Below, piece after piece: positions 1 through 8,876 of a stretch of 64,000 nucleotides of DNA. Both the position numbers and the translations under genes were made by a program. The first letter of the stretch is position 1. Each line of letters starts with the position of its first letter. Source of the stretch: Candidatus Peregrinibacteria bacterium RIFOXYA2_FULL_41_18 (GTDB lineage: Bacteria; Patescibacteriota; Gracilibacteria; UBA1369; UBA12470); NCBI GenBank assembly GCA_001788795.1, contig MFXH01000016.1, forward strand, positions 53,779-117,778, in the 5' to 3' direction. Below the pieces are notes generated by a model. That model saw only the letters and a program-made list of their open reading frames with translations, had not been told where the DNA came from and did no database searches.

Positions 1-345
1 AAGCTTTCCGGAAAAATAATATTTCTTACCAACCCTGAGCATCCCAGCAAGAAATCGTTGATTAAACCAAATAACCGGAACACTTCCGCTGTCATCGCTT
101 ATAATTCCTTCACTCACATACATTCCATTTCTACTTTTTCTGGAATGAAAAGCCGTAAGTCTGCCACAAACCACATTGTTAACATCAAGTTTCATATCGG
201 CAATACGAACACTCTCTCGTTCATCGGTATAAGCTCTGGGATAATATTCAAGTAAATCCCTAACAGTATTTATATTAAGAGAAGCCAACAAGCTCAAATG
301 CTTTTTGGTAGTTTTCAACGCCTTGCTTAACTTCATGTCCAACAT
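1..345 (-). CDS. recG: RecG helicase, N-terminal wedge domain (partial)
   Basis: This reading frame is missing from the ORF track because it runs off the left edge. Translating the minus strand from an ATG at 345 gives 115 codons without a stop. The product contains NTVRDLLEYYPRAYTD, then VVCGRLTAFHSR and GSVPVIWFNQRFL, which is the order seen in the RecG wedge (OB-fold) domain that grips branched DNA. A second in-frame ATG lies at 336. RecG is an ATP-dependent branch-migrating helicase used in replication-fork rescue and recombination. The helicase motors would lie outside the window. It follows the PocR/PAS gene by 34 nt on the same strand. Identification rests on wedge-domain resemblance only. 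Confidence 0.8.
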   Translation of the reverse strand, partial: MLDMKLSKALKTTKKHLSLLASLNINTVRDLLEYYPRAYTDERESVRIADMKLDVNNVVCGRLTAFHSRKSRNGMYVSEGIISDDSGSVPVIWFNQRFLAGMLRVGKKYYFSGKL

Positions 346-379
346 ATCTAAATCGTATCACAACCAAGACATGAACACA

Positions 380-2152
380 TCATTTCCTCTCCGCTATCGC
401 CGAAAGTCCTATAACATTACCGTTATTATCTTTGATTGGAGACAATGTAAGAGACATATCAACTATTTTCCCATCATCTGCAACTCGCTTTGCACTAATG
501 TTTTTGACAACATCACCTGCCATAACACTTTTAACCAAATCAGATCTCTGCGTACGCCAGTTTCTAGGGATTACAGCAGAAACGTCTCGACCAATAACCT
601 CAGAAGACTTGTAACCGAATATATTTTCAGCTTCTTTGTTCCACAAGAATATATTCTTATTCGCATCAACACCTATAATCGCTTGTCCTGCAGACTCTAT
701 TAGATTCCCTACATACCTTCCATCTCGCTCAGATTCGATTCTCCTAGTAACATCTCTCAAAACACCTTCTATACCCTTAACCTTGCCATTTTCATCTTTA
801 AGCTCGTTAGCCGTAACGGAAACCGAGATAGTGGTACCATCTTTCTTCCTAAGATGCACAATATAATCTTGAACAAAACCGTTTTTAGAAACAGCATCCA
901 AGAAATCTATTCTTTCGCTCGGATCAATATAAAGACCAACTATATTTCTACCTATTACATCGGAAATATCATCGTATCCGAACATATTGAGAGCGGCTTT
1001 ATTAAACGCTCTAATAGTGCCCGTATTATCAACCATATAAACCCCCTCCCTCATCGAATCAAAAAGTTCTTTGTATTTTTCTTTCGCATCCCTCATTTGA
1101 GCCTCCATTTTGATCGAGTGATCTATATTGTGCAAGAACCCATCTATCTTTTGCAAATCACCATCCTGATCATATGTAGCATTACTGTTAAGTTCAAAAT
1201 AAACAGGATTTAGATTCTTAGACAAAATCCTGAATCTAAGCCCCTTAGTCTTAGCTTTCATTTTGCCTTTTAATTCCAAAAAAGAGTTGTTAACAATCTG
1301 CAAATCATCCTTATAAACAAATTCGGAAAAATGTTTACCAACAACATCTTCTTTGCTATATCCAATAGACTCCACGCAAGCATTAATATCAGTAAAAACA
1401 CCTGAAGAATCAACCGTATAAATTATATCGAGCGCATTATCAAAAATACTTCTATATCGCTCCTCCGATCTGCGAAGCTCATCCGTCTTTTTCATAATTT
1501 CTTTCTCCAGAAGCTCATTCAAATGCAAAGCTTCGGTAGCTTTGCTCTTTGCAAGTTGTCCGGAAACAGCAAGATTGGAGATAGTATTTGCAATAACACT
1601 AAGAAGCTCCATCGATGCATCAACTTTCTCCTCACTAAAAAGAGGAATAGCCAAAAACATTTCCAAATAAGTATCAAAATCCAACCCATAAGTATCAGCC
1701 AAAGTTTTGCATTTAACGATATCGGGATTAGACAATCTAATTTGCCCACCCTTAAAATAAGCAACAATCCTACCGCTAAGCATAATCGGAACGGTGAAGC
1801 CGTATAAACCGGCATGACATTCGAACACAGAAGCCTTATTTGCATTCAAACAAACCTGTCCACAATGAAGATCGTGTTTATTACACTCTCCTATAAAAGA
1901 TTCTATATTACGCATATGAGCACAGAAAATACTCATATTACTGCGTTTAGTAATGGGCTCTTTCGAGAAAGCGTCGATAATAACCAATGAAATACCAAGT
2001 GCCTGAGCAAAAGTATCCTGAATTCTTTGTAAAGTCTTCAAAGACACAAAATCGGACAGCAAAACTTTCTTATCTTTGCCGACAACATGAACAGTTGATA
2101 CTGTCATATATAGAAAGATGTTAGTCAAATGGGTACCTGAATTATCACACAA
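380..2152 (-). CDS. PocR ligand-binding plus triple-PAS sensor protein
   Basis: A 590-aa soluble sensory protein. Residues about 30-190 match a PocR-type domain (RIQDTFAQALGISLVIID, with clustered cysteines and ECHAGLYGFTVPI). A short coiled linker follows, then three PAS domains at about 225-345, 355-475 and 480-590, each opening with a YRSIFDNALDIIY- or YKELFDSMREGVY-like helix. It ends right after the third PAS, with no histidine kinase, GGDEF or other output domain. PocR domains bind small hydrocarbon-derived ligands and PAS domains sense or dimerise; the actual ligand is unknown. The first ATG abuts the tyrS stop, and Met16 (MTVSTV) at 2107 is an equally good start. It probably acts through a partner protein. 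Confidence 0.8.
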   Translation of the reverse strand: MCDNSGTHLTNIFLYMTVSTVHVVGKDKKVLLSDFVSLKTLQRIQDTFAQALGISLVIIDAFSKEPITKRSNMSIFCAHMRNIESFIGECNKHDLHCGQVCLNANKASVFECHAGLYGFTVPIMLSGRIVAYFKGGQIRLSNPDIVKCKTLADTYGLDFDTYLEMFLAIPLFSEEKVDASMELLSVIANTISNLAVSGQLAKSKATEALHLNELLEKEIMKKTDELRRSEERYRSIFDNALDIIYTVDSSGVFTDINACVESIGYSKEDVVGKHFSEFVYKDDLQIVNNSFLELKGKMKAKTKGLRFRILSKNLNPVYFELNSNATYDQDGDLQKIDGFLHNIDHSIKMEAQMRDAKEKYKELFDSMREGVYMVDNTGTIRAFNKAALNMFGYDDISDVIGRNIVGLYIDPSERIDFLDAVSKNGFVQDYIVHLRKKDGTTISVSVTANELKDENGKVKGIEGVLRDVTRRIESERDGRYVGNLIESAGQAIIGVDANKNIFLWNKEAENIFGYKSSEVIGRDVSAVIPRNWRTQRSDLVKSVMAGDVVKNISAKRVADDGKIVDMSLTLSPIKDNNGNVIGLSAIAERK

Positions 2153-3349
2153 CTACTTCAGCTTAGCAAGAACGAATTTGCGTTTTCCGACTTGCACAAG
2201 CCTTCCTTCTTTATTCAACTCAATCGAATCTTCATGAGAAGAAATCTTCTCATTATCAACCTTAACTCCACCGCCCTGTATAAGCCTCCTAGCCTCCCCT
2301 TTCGAAGAAACCATTTTAGCTTCATTGATCAACTCAACTATATTCCAATCTTTTTTGTTAAATTTCACCTCTTCAATCTGATCGGGAGTCTGCTTATTTC
2401 TAAAAATATTTATAAACTCTTCTTCCGCTTCCTTCGCGGATTTCTCATCATGATATAAAGCAACTATATCTCGAGCCAATCTCATTTTCAAATCTCTCGG
2501 ATTTGCACCATCATCAAGCTGTTTTTTGATAGCAACAATCTCTTCCATGGACTCATCTGTAGCCAACTCGAAATACTTAACAATCAAGTTGTCCGGAATC
2601 GACATAGTCTTCCCATAAATCTCCTTCGGACTTTCGTTCACGCCAATATAATTGTTCTCCGATTTACCCATCTTCTTTTTCCCATCAAGCCCTTCAAGAA
2701 TCGGAACTGTCAAAATATTCTGCGGCTCTTGGCCATAAGCTTTTTGCAAAATTCTTCCAGCCAAAAGATTAAAAGTCTGATCGGTTCCGCCGATCTCAAC
2801 ATCAGCCTTAAGAGCAACCGAATCATAACCCTGCATAAGAGGATAAAAGAACTCATGCATCGAAATCGGCTGATTATTCGCAATCCTCTCCTGAAACATA
2901 TCTCGCTCAAGCATTTGAGCGACAGTAAAATGCGTAGCCAATTTAATAACATCTTGAAAAGTCATAGAAGCAAGCCAATCCGCATTCCACACAACTTCAA
3001 CCTTTTTAACATCAAGAATCTTACCAACCTGCTTCAAATAATGTTGCGCATTCTTCTCCAACTGTTCCTGAGTCTTGGGAGCACGAGTCTCCGACTTACC
3101 GGTCGGATCTCCTATTTGCCCTGTAAAATTGCCAAATAGAAGCAGAATATGATGTCCAAGATCCTGAAACTCCTTTAATTTCTTAATCACAACCATATGT
3201 CCTACATGCAAATCCGCCCCAGAAGGATCTATCCCCAGTTTTATCCTTAATTTTTTTCCACTCTTTAATTTTTTCTCCAAATCATCTTTAACAATGGCAT
3301 CAACAACACCTTTATTCAGCAGAGTTAATAACATGTTTGAATCTGACAT
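2153..3349 (-). CDS. tyrS: Tyrosyl-tRNA synthetase
   Basis: Class I aminoacyl-tRNA synthetase that charges tRNA-Tyr. The 398-aa length is normal. The HIGH signature appears as HVGH in LGIDPSGADLHVGHMV and the KMSKS signature as KMGKS. The tyrosine-pocket segment MQGYDSVALKADVEIGGTDQ is present. A C-terminal S4 RNA-binding domain starts near SSKGEARRLIQGGGVKV. It is transcribed divergently from rluD, with 65 nt between the two starts, and is followed without a gap by the PocR/PAS gene, so those two are probably cotranscribed. Confidence 0.95.
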   Translation of the reverse strand: MSDSNMLLTLLNKGVVDAIVKDDLEKKLKSGKKLRIKLGIDPSGADLHVGHMVVIKKLKEFQDLGHHILLLFGNFTGQIGDPTGKSETRAPKTQEQLEKNAQHYLKQVGKILDVKKVEVVWNADWLASMTFQDVIKLATHFTVAQMLERDMFQERIANNQPISMHEFFYPLMQGYDSVALKADVEIGGTDQTFNLLAGRILQKAYGQEPQNILTVPILEGLDGKKKMGKSENNYIGVNESPKEIYGKTMSIPDNLIVKYFELATDESMEEIVAIKKQLDDGANPRDLKMRLARDIVALYHDEKSAKEAEEEFINIFRNKQTPDQIEEVKFNKKDWNIVELINEAKMVSSKGEARRLIQGGGVKVDNEKISSHEDSIELNKEGRLVQVGKRKFVLAKLK

Positions 3350-3414
3350 AATATTTTGATTTTTAAATTATCGGATTAAATTCTATACTAAAAGCCACTA
3401 AAAACGAAATTCTA

Positions 3415-4326
3415 ATGAAAAAGACAATAAAAGCAAAAACAGACGGGCGACTAGATAAGATCTTAACCGAATCACTAGAAGGAATAACTCGCCAAAAAAT
3501 TCAACTGCTAATAAAAGACGGTCTGGTAAAGGTAAATCATGAAAAATCAACAAAGCCTAACAAACAGATCAAAGAAGGAGATTTCATAAATGTAGAGATA
3601 ATCAAGAAACCTCTCGAATGGGCCAAACCGCAAAAAATGGACATAGAAATAATTCACGAAGATGGAAACTATCTTGTTATAAATAAACCTGCGGGACTGG
3701 TCGTCCATCCTGCTCCGGGACATAAAGAAAACACACTTGTAAACGGCATCCTATATCACCTCAAGAACTCTATAAGTAAAAAAGAGGACTCGGTTCGCCC
3801 TGGAATAGTCCACAGATTAGACCAAGACACTTCCGGAATACTGGTAATAGCAAAAAATGATGAATCACATTACGACCTATCACGCCAAATAGAGAAACGT
3901 ATGGTCAAAAAAACCTATGTAGCACTAGTAAACGGCATTATAGACCACAAAGGCAGGATAGAAGCTCCAATCATGAGACATCCGATCAAGCGCGAAGAAA
4001 TGACGGTAGATTCAAGAGGAAAAGAAGCTATAACGGAATTCAAGCCTTTGAGAATCTTTAGAGATAAAAACTGCACTCTTATAGAAGTTGATCTGAAAAC
4101 CGGTCGAACTCACCAAATCAGAGTACATATGGCATCAATAGGCCATCATATAATCGGAGACCAGAAATACGGCGATAAAAAACGTAACGAAGAGTTCGAG
4201 AACTACGGACTGCACCGTCAATTTCTACACGCACAAACACTTACATTTAGAAATTTGCAAAAAAAACAGGTCTCCTATGAAGCTAAGCTTCCAAAAGACC
4301 TGCAATCTATAATATCAAGCCTATAA
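3415..4326 (+). CDS. rluD: RluA/RluD-family 23S rRNA pseudouridine synthase
   Basis: A 303-aa enzyme converting specific uridines to pseudouridine in rRNA. An N-terminal S4 domain (about 5-60) precedes the catalytic domain. The catalytic aspartate lies in RPGIVHRLDQDTSGILVIA, and the late motif GRTHQIRVHMASIGHHIIGD is intact. Family members differ in target uridines, so the RluD name marks the closest type and not a proven site. It converges on rplU, with the stop codons 1 nt apart. Confidence 0.9.
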   Translation: MKKTIKAKTDGRLDKILTESLEGITRQKIQLLIKDGLVKVNHEKSTKPNKQIKEGDFINVEIIKKPLEWAKPQKMDIEIIHEDGNYLVINKPAGLVVHPAPGHKENTLVNGILYHLKNSISKKEDSVRPGIVHRLDQDTSGILVIAKNDESHYDLSRQIEKRMVKKTYVALVNGIIDHKGRIEAPIMRHPIKREEMTVDSRGKEAITEFKPLRIFRDKNCTLIEVDLKTGRTHQIRVHMASIGHHIIGDQKYGDKKRNEEFENYGLHRQFLHAQTLTFRNLQKKQVSYEAKLPKDLQSIISSL

Positions 4327-4327
4327 T

Positions 4328-4747
4328 TTACTCCTTGCTCTTTACAGCTTTCTTAGCCGGAGCCTTCTTTGCCTTTGCCTTAACAGGTTCAGCAACCTCT
4401 TCAGATTTAACAGAAGCAGCAACCTTACCTGCGACCTTGGTTATCTTAAGAACTTTAACCTTAAAGTATTTCTGTACATGGCCTTGTCTTTTCTCATAAT
4501 GATCCTTCGCTTTCATCTTAAAAATCCTTACCTTATCTCCCCTAACCTCTTCAAGAACCTTCAATTCAACAGTAGCTCCTCCGACATAAGGCATCCCGAT
4601 CTCGACATCCGACTCATCTTTAGCCAAAAGAACAACAGTCTTAACTGTAACATTTTTGCCAATCTCAGAATCGAGTTTTTCAATAATAAACTCGTCTTTC
4701 TCAGCAACTTTAAACTGTCTACCGCCCAATTCAATTATTGCGAACAT
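4328..4747 (-). CDS. rplU: 50S ribosomal protein L21 with basic C-terminal tail
   Basis: The first ~103 residues match L21 (MFAIIELGGRQFKVAEKDE, and a KRQGH segment near residue 85). About 35 extra residues form a Lys/Ala/Glu-rich tail (KAKAKKAPAKKAVKSKE), likely disordered. L21 is usually followed by rpmA (L27) before obgE; here the order on this strand is obgE, pth, rplU and no rpmA is seen. It lies 55 nt downstream of pth. Confidence 0.93.
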   Translation of the reverse strand: MFAIIELGGRQFKVAEKDEFIIEKLDSEIGKNVTVKTVVLLAKDESDVEIGMPYVGGATVELKVLEEVRGDKVRIFKMKAKDHYEKRQGHVQKYFKVKVLKITKVAGKVAASVKSEEVAEPVKAKAKKAPAKKAVKSKE

Positions 4748-4802
4748 TTTGTATCTGATTAAACCTTAAAAAAATAACGCGCTTAATTTACTGGCTTTCC
4801 CG

Positions 4803-5336
4803 TTAAATTGCAAGCGTATTTTTGATTTTCGCAACCGCATCTTGAATAGCAGGCTTTATTTTTTCCATATCCTCACCTGAAAAACGTCCCAAAACATAAG
4901 AACTCAAATCATCAACCTTAAAACCGTTATTTATACCTATTCTCAATCTTCGCACCTCCTCCGTACCAAGAATTTCCACGCAAGACTTCATACCATTATG
5001 AGTTCCTGCACTTCCATTTTCCCTGTAACGTATTTCACCCACAGGAAGGTCGTAATCATCATAAACAACCATTAAATCCTTCAAATCCACTTTGTAAAAA
5101 GTCTTAACTGCAAGAGCAGCCTCACCTGATTTATTCATAAACGTATCCGGCTTAACAAGAACAACCTTTTCTCCATCAAAAACACCTTCAGAGATATAAG
5201 ATTTAAGCTTAGATTTAGCCCCAAAATCATCAAATCCAAACTCCTCACGAATCTTATCAAGAACCATAAAACCGACATTGTGCCGTGTCTTAACATATTC
5301 GGGACCTGGATTTCCCAACCCTATTACAATTTTCAT
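4803..5336 (-). CDS. pth: Peptidyl-tRNA hydrolase
   Basis: A 177-aa hydrolase that releases peptides from stalled peptidyl-tRNA. The hallmark start MKIVIGLGNPGPEYVKTRHN carries the catalytic His and the conserved Asn. The substrate-binding segments VKPDTFMNKSGEAA and VVYDDYDLPVGEIR are intact, as is GSAGTHNGMKS. The start codon overlaps the obgE stop by 4 nt (ATGA), which indicates translational coupling. Length is typical of bacterial Pth. Confidence 0.95.
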   Translation of the reverse strand: MKIVIGLGNPGPEYVKTRHNVGFMVLDKIREEFGFDDFGAKSKLKSYISEGVFDGEKVVLVKPDTFMNKSGEAALAVKTFYKVDLKDLMVVYDDYDLPVGEIRYRENGSAGTHNGMKSCVEILGTEEVRRLRIGINNGFKVDDLSSYVLGRFSGEDMEKIKPAIQDAVAKIKNTLAI

Positions 5337-6703
5337 CCTCTGAATTCAAAAAATACATTTGCGATATTAACATAATCACCCTTTTTAGCACCAAGTCTTT
5401 TTAATAATTTATTAACCGCAAATTTATCGAAAACATCATAAACCCTTCGTACAGCACCCTCATTGTATATATCAGTCATTTTAATAATCTGCTCGAGTCT
5501 TTTCCCTTTCACCTTGAAATATTGTCTGACAGGTTTCTCTTCAGGCATCATTATCTGTCCAACCAAATAATCGACACAACCGGCCTTCACCTCCCCTTCT
5601 AGAGTCGCTGTAATCGATCTTGGATCCAAATCAAGATGAGGCTGGTACAACTTAACTTCATCAGTAACGACAACGACATCTTTTTTGAGCTTTTTCCTGC
5701 TTTTCTCAAGCTCTTTCCATATCCTGAAAACTAACTGCTTAATCCCCTCTCCGGAAACCGCAGAAACAAACATAAGTTTGGTTTTCAACTTAGGATAAGC
5801 CTCAATAAAAAGATCTTTCAATATACTCCTAGTATCTTCATCCAAAACATCTATCTTATTTATAATAATTACATGAACCTTTTTTATAAGATTGGCATCA
5901 TAAAGTTCAAGTTCTTTCCTGATAACTCGATAATCATTTACCGGATCGCCGGAAGTACCATCAAGCATATGGATAAGAATTCCGGTTCTTGAAATATGCT
6001 TAAGAAAATCAACACCAAGGCCTTTTCCTTCGTGCGCACCTTCTATAAGTCCGGGAATATCAGCCATAAGGAAAGATTGACCCTTGTCGCCTCCAAACTT
6101 CTTCAAATCAACAACTCCGAGATTAGGGATTAAAGTAGTAAAAGGATAATCGGCTATCTTAGGCTTCGCATTTGAAACACGAGAGATAAGAGTCGATTTA
6201 CCGCAAGAAGGAAGTCCTACTATTCCAACATCTGCAACCATTCGGAGTTCAAGCCTTGCTTCAAGTTCCTCCCCAGGCTCTCCAAGTTCAGCAAACTCGG
6301 GGGTCTGTCTTACACTTGTGACGAAATGTGAATTACCAAATCCTCCCTTGCCTCCCATAGCTATAACGATTTTATCACCATTACCAACCAAATCAGCCAA
6401 AACTTCATTATCAACATGCACAATAGTCCCTACAGGCACTTTCAGCACCAAATCCTCACCATTTTTACCATAGCAGTTATTTAGACCACCCTTTTCACCA
6501 TCTGGAGCAAAAAATTGCTTCCTCGAAGCAAAATCAGAGAGAGTATTAAGATTTTCATCTGCAAGCAAAATAATATTTCCACCTTTTCCACCATTACCGC
6601 CATCAGCTCCTCCCCTAGGAACAAACTTCTCTCGATGATAGCTGATAGATCCATTACCACCATTTCCAGCCTTGAATTTCACTTTTACTTCATCGCAAAA
6701 CAT
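5333..6703 (-). CDS. obgE: Obg-family ribosome-assembly GTPase
   Basis: A 456-aa GTPase acting in 50S subunit assembly and stress responses. It has the glycine-rich Obg fold (about 1-158; GGNGGKGGNI), the G domain (GLPSCGKSTLI for G1, ADIPGLIEGAHEGKGLG for G3, NKID for G4, SAVSGEG for G5) and a full C-terminal OCT domain (about 380-456). It heads the obgE-pth-rplU cluster. A strong terminator separates it from the upstream thiol oxidoreductase gene. Confidence 0.95.
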   Translation of the reverse strand: MFCDEVKVKFKAGNGGNGSISYHREKFVPRGGADGGNGGKGGNIILLADENLNTLSDFASRKQFFAPDGEKGGLNNCYGKNGEDLVLKVPVGTIVHVDNEVLADLVGNGDKIVIAMGGKGGFGNSHFVTSVRQTPEFAELGEPGEELEARLELRMVADVGIVGLPSCGKSTLISRVSNAKPKIADYPFTTLIPNLGVVDLKKFGGDKGQSFLMADIPGLIEGAHEGKGLGVDFLKHISRTGILIHMLDGTSGDPVNDYRVIRKELELYDANLIKKVHVIIINKIDVLDEDTRSILKDLFIEAYPKLKTKLMFVSAVSGEGIKQLVFRIWKELEKSRKKLKKDVVVVTDEVKLYQPHLDLDPRSITATLEGEVKAGCVDYLVGQIMMPEEKPVRQYFKVKGKRLEQIIKMTDIYNEGAVRRVYDVFDKFAVNKLLKRLGAKKGDYVNIANVFFEFRG

Positions 6704-6721
6704 AAATTGAAATATATAAAT

Positions 6722-6757
6722 AAAAAGCGCGGAGAGATTTTAACAGCTCCGCGCCTT
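6722..6757 (-). terminator. Rho-independent terminator after the DsbA-like gene
   Basis: Read on the minus strand, GCGCGGAG pairs perfectly with CTCCGCGC across a 12-nt loop and is followed by TTTTTATTT. It lies between the stop of the DsbA-like gene and the start of obgE, so it isolates the obgE operon. Confidence 0.8.
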
Positions 6758-6785
6758 TAAGGAAAGAAATACTTAAGCCGTTCGC

Positions 6786-6806
6786 CCTGCCTACCGGACA
6801 GGCAGG
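6786..6806. repeat. Palindromic CCTGCC/GGCAGG element
   Basis: CCTGCC-TACCGGACA-GGCAGG forms a perfect 6-bp stem. It is far more GC-rich than its surroundings and lies just beyond the 3' end of the DsbA-like gene. I recall similar CCTGCC/GGCAGG palindromes between genes in other CPR genomes, but cannot verify that here. Confidence 0.55.
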
Positions 6807-6821
6807 TTCGCTTCCGACCTG

Positions 6822-7568
6822 CTACTCGCCAATCATTTGCATCAAAATAGTCTTGAATCCTTGCTTGGATTGACCATTTTGATCAACATAATCTTCATAA
6901 GGCATAACACCCATTATCTTTTCTCCGTTAACAAAGAACGAAGGAGTACCTTGTACACCGGCATCTCTTCCGTCACTCATATCAGCCTCAACTTCGTCAT
7001 AGTAAGTACCATTGTCCAAACAAGCCTTAAACGCAGTTGTATCAACACCTTCAAGAGTAGCGGCATAATCTGTCAACAACTGATTTACATCACCTGTATA
7101 AGTAGACCATTCATCATAATTCGCAATAATCAAATCTTGATATTCATAATACATACCATAATCATCGGCGCATTCGGCAGCTTCGCCTGTTATATGAGCC
7201 ATTGGATGCTTGGAAGTTAGAGGAAAATCTCTATAAATAAACTTAACCTTGCCGGTATCGATAAAATCAGCCTTTATAGAAGGGAATATCTCCGTCTCGA
7301 AGTAATAACAAGCAGGACATTCATAATCGCTGAACATAATCATCTCAATAGGAGCATTCTCATCTCCTAAAACGGCATCGTCATCTGCGTCAGGCAATAC
7401 ATAACTGGTAGTATCTTCAGTACCACCGGTTGAATCGGTAACATTTGTTGTAGTTGAAGATCCGTCCAAAGACGATATACCCAACCCTACAAGAACGCCT
7501 ATAAGCGCAAATGTACTTAACATCCAAACAATACCGCCACTTTTACTTGAGCCACCTGTGTTTTCCAT
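6822..7568 (-). CDS. Membrane-anchored DsbA/thioredoxin-4-like thiol oxidoreductase
   Basis: A 248-aa protein with one N-terminal membrane segment (about 13-31), a Ser/Thr-rich linker and an extracytoplasmic DsbA-like domain. The active-site motif is CPAC in FSDYECPACYYFE. The cis-proline loop appears as GVQGTPSFFVNGEKI. These features fit the Thioredoxin_4/DsbA family that oxidises or isomerises disulfides in exported proteins. No DsbB or VKOR partner is visible in the window, so how it is reoxidised is not known. Confidence 0.87.
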   Translation of the reverse strand: MENTGGSSKSGGIVWMLSTFALIGVLVGLGISSLDGSSTTTNVTDSTGGTEDTTSYVLPDADDDAVLGDENAPIEMIMFSDYECPACYYFETEIFPSIKADFIDTGKVKFIYRDFPLTSKHPMAHITGEAAECADDYGMYYEYQDLIIANYDEWSTYTGDVNQLLTDYAATLEGVDTTAFKACLDNGTYYDEVEADMSDGRDAGVQGTPSFFVNGEKIMGVMPYEDYVDQNGQSKQGFKTILMQMIGE

Positions 7569-7600
7569 AAGAAATTTAGGTTAAATAATAAGGTCAATGA

Positions 7601-7687
7601 TGGTGCCGAAGGAGAGAATCGAACTCTCACTCCCTTGCGAGAACACGATTTTGAGTCGTGCGCGTCTACCAATTCCGCCACTTCGGC
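7601..7687 (-). tRNA. tRNA-Leu (CAA)
   Basis: A type II tRNA with acceptor stem GCCGAAG/CTTCGGC, D-loop GAATTGGTAGAC, anticodon stem CACGA/TCGTG around CTCAAAA (anticodon CAA, reading UUG), a long variable arm, T-arm GAGAG-TTCGATT-CTCTC, and CCA encoded in the gene. Confidence 0.93.
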
Positions 7688-7801
7688 TAGTACAGAGATT
7701 CTACCTGAAATTTTTCTATTGCAAAGAGAAAATTTGTAATGTAAATTTGCGCACGCAAGCTACAGGAAGCATTATCGCTTTCCATAGCCACAAAAAATCG
7801 C

Positions 7802-7878
7802 GGAGCGGTAGTTCAGCTGGTTAGAACGCCACACTGTCACTGTGGAGGTCGCGGGTTCGAATCCCGTCCGTTCCGCCA
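7802..7878 (+). tRNA. tRNA-Asp (GTC)
   Basis: A 77-nt tRNA with acceptor stem GGAGCGG/CCGTTCC (one G-U), anticodon stem CCACA/TGTGG around CTGTCAC (anticodon GTC), T-loop GGTTCGAATCC, and encoded CCA. It is divergent from tRNA-Leu. Confidence 0.95.
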
Positions 7879-7897
7879 AAAATCAGAGATAATATAG

Positions 7898-8791
7898 CTA
7901 CTCGAATATAGTGGAATAAGCCACTACGCTAATTTTCTTGTGTAAAACAGAAACTTCCAAGTCTTCCCCATCAAACAAATCTCCATCAATCTGATACCCT
8001 CGTTCACGCTCTGAATGGACTATAACGTGCTTCCCTTCGAAAAACTTAACCTTAGGGTGTTTCTTCGTTGTCCTTCTTATTACAAAAAACACAAGCATCT
8101 TAAACAAATCCCAAAAACTGGAAGGATTAACAGCGACAACCTCAAGCAATCCATCATCAGGCTTGAATCCAACTCCAAGTTTTTCAGAACTAAATCTCAG
8201 ATAATTAAAAACAAAAACAACTTTCGCCACCACTTGATGTGAAATACCATCTACAGTAACAACATACTCGCGCCTTGGATGAGCCAGATAAGTAGTCAAA
8301 AAACTCCAAACATAAGCAAAAAAACCAATTTTACGCTTCAGTTCTCGAGGAGCACCTCTCATAAAAACATTATCATAACCTTTACCGGCACCAATCAGCA
8401 TAATTTTTTTATCATTCACAAGTCCAACATCAACTTTTCTAACATCTCCATTCACAGCAAACTCGACCGCACTGCCAACATCAACAACCGGTACCAAAAA
8501 AGACCACGCGAACAAATTAGTCGATCCCAAACCGACAATTCCAATCGGTATATCAAGTTCGTTTTGAAACAAATATGTAGCGACCATAGAAACGGTCCCA
8601 TCGCCTCCACAAGCCAAAACCAAATCATATCCACCAGTCTTGAGCGCTGAAAAATCATTGCCGTTTTTTCGCGTCTCATACCAATCATAAGAACAACAAA
8701 GCTTATCAAGTCGCGCACGAATAACGCGCTCAACATTACGAAGTTTCTTTGCCCCCGAAACCGGATTGTAAACAACAAAAACCTTTTTCAT
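7898..8791 (-). CDS. Diacylglycerol kinase-like lipid kinase
   Basis: A 297-aa member of the DagK/YegS/LCB5 family. The nucleotide-binding GGDGT motif is in LVLACGGDGTVSMVA, and the second motif appears as VGLGSTNLFAW. The start MKKVFVVYNPVSGAKK is typical of the family. These soluble kinases phosphorylate membrane diacylglycerol or related lipids; substrate cannot be read from sequence. It is the last gene of the minus-strand run uvrC-yqeY-dagK. The gene is rich in Val and Phe, as are other minus-strand genes here. Confidence 0.87.
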   Translation of the reverse strand: MKKVFVVYNPVSGAKKLRNVERVIRARLDKLCCSYDWYETRKNGNDFSALKTGGYDLVLACGGDGTVSMVATYLFQNELDIPIGIVGLGSTNLFAWSFLVPVVDVGSAVEFAVNGDVRKVDVGLVNDKKIMLIGAGKGYDNVFMRGAPRELKRKIGFFAYVWSFLTTYLAHPRREYVVTVDGISHQVVAKVVFVFNYLRFSSEKLGVGFKPDDGLLEVVAVNPSSFWDLFKMLVFFVIRRTTKKHPKVKFFEGKHVIVHSERERGYQIDGDLFDGEDLEVSVLHKKISVVAYSTIFE

Positions 8792-8838
8792 AAGCGCAAG
8801 TACACGAAGTCGTAAATCATAAACATAAGTCCGTCCTA

Positions 8839-8876
8839 ACTATGTCACTTCTTCTACTTCCCCAACTTCTTCTACT
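8839..8876. repeat. ACTATGTC-family intergenic repeat, locus 1
   Basis: ACTATGTCACTTCTTCTACTTCCCC followed by AACTTCTTCTACTTC. The same wording recurs at 32.5, 44.4, 45.4 and 50.8 kb. On the minus strand the yqeY stop (AAGTAG) lies inside the repeat. Confidence 0.7.

Noticed and set aside
7597-7824. 75-aa plus-strand ORF (MMVPKERIELSLPCENTILS...)
   Set aside because: It is a translation of the minus-strand tRNA-Leu; the KERIELSL wording is the usual artefact of tRNA antisense.
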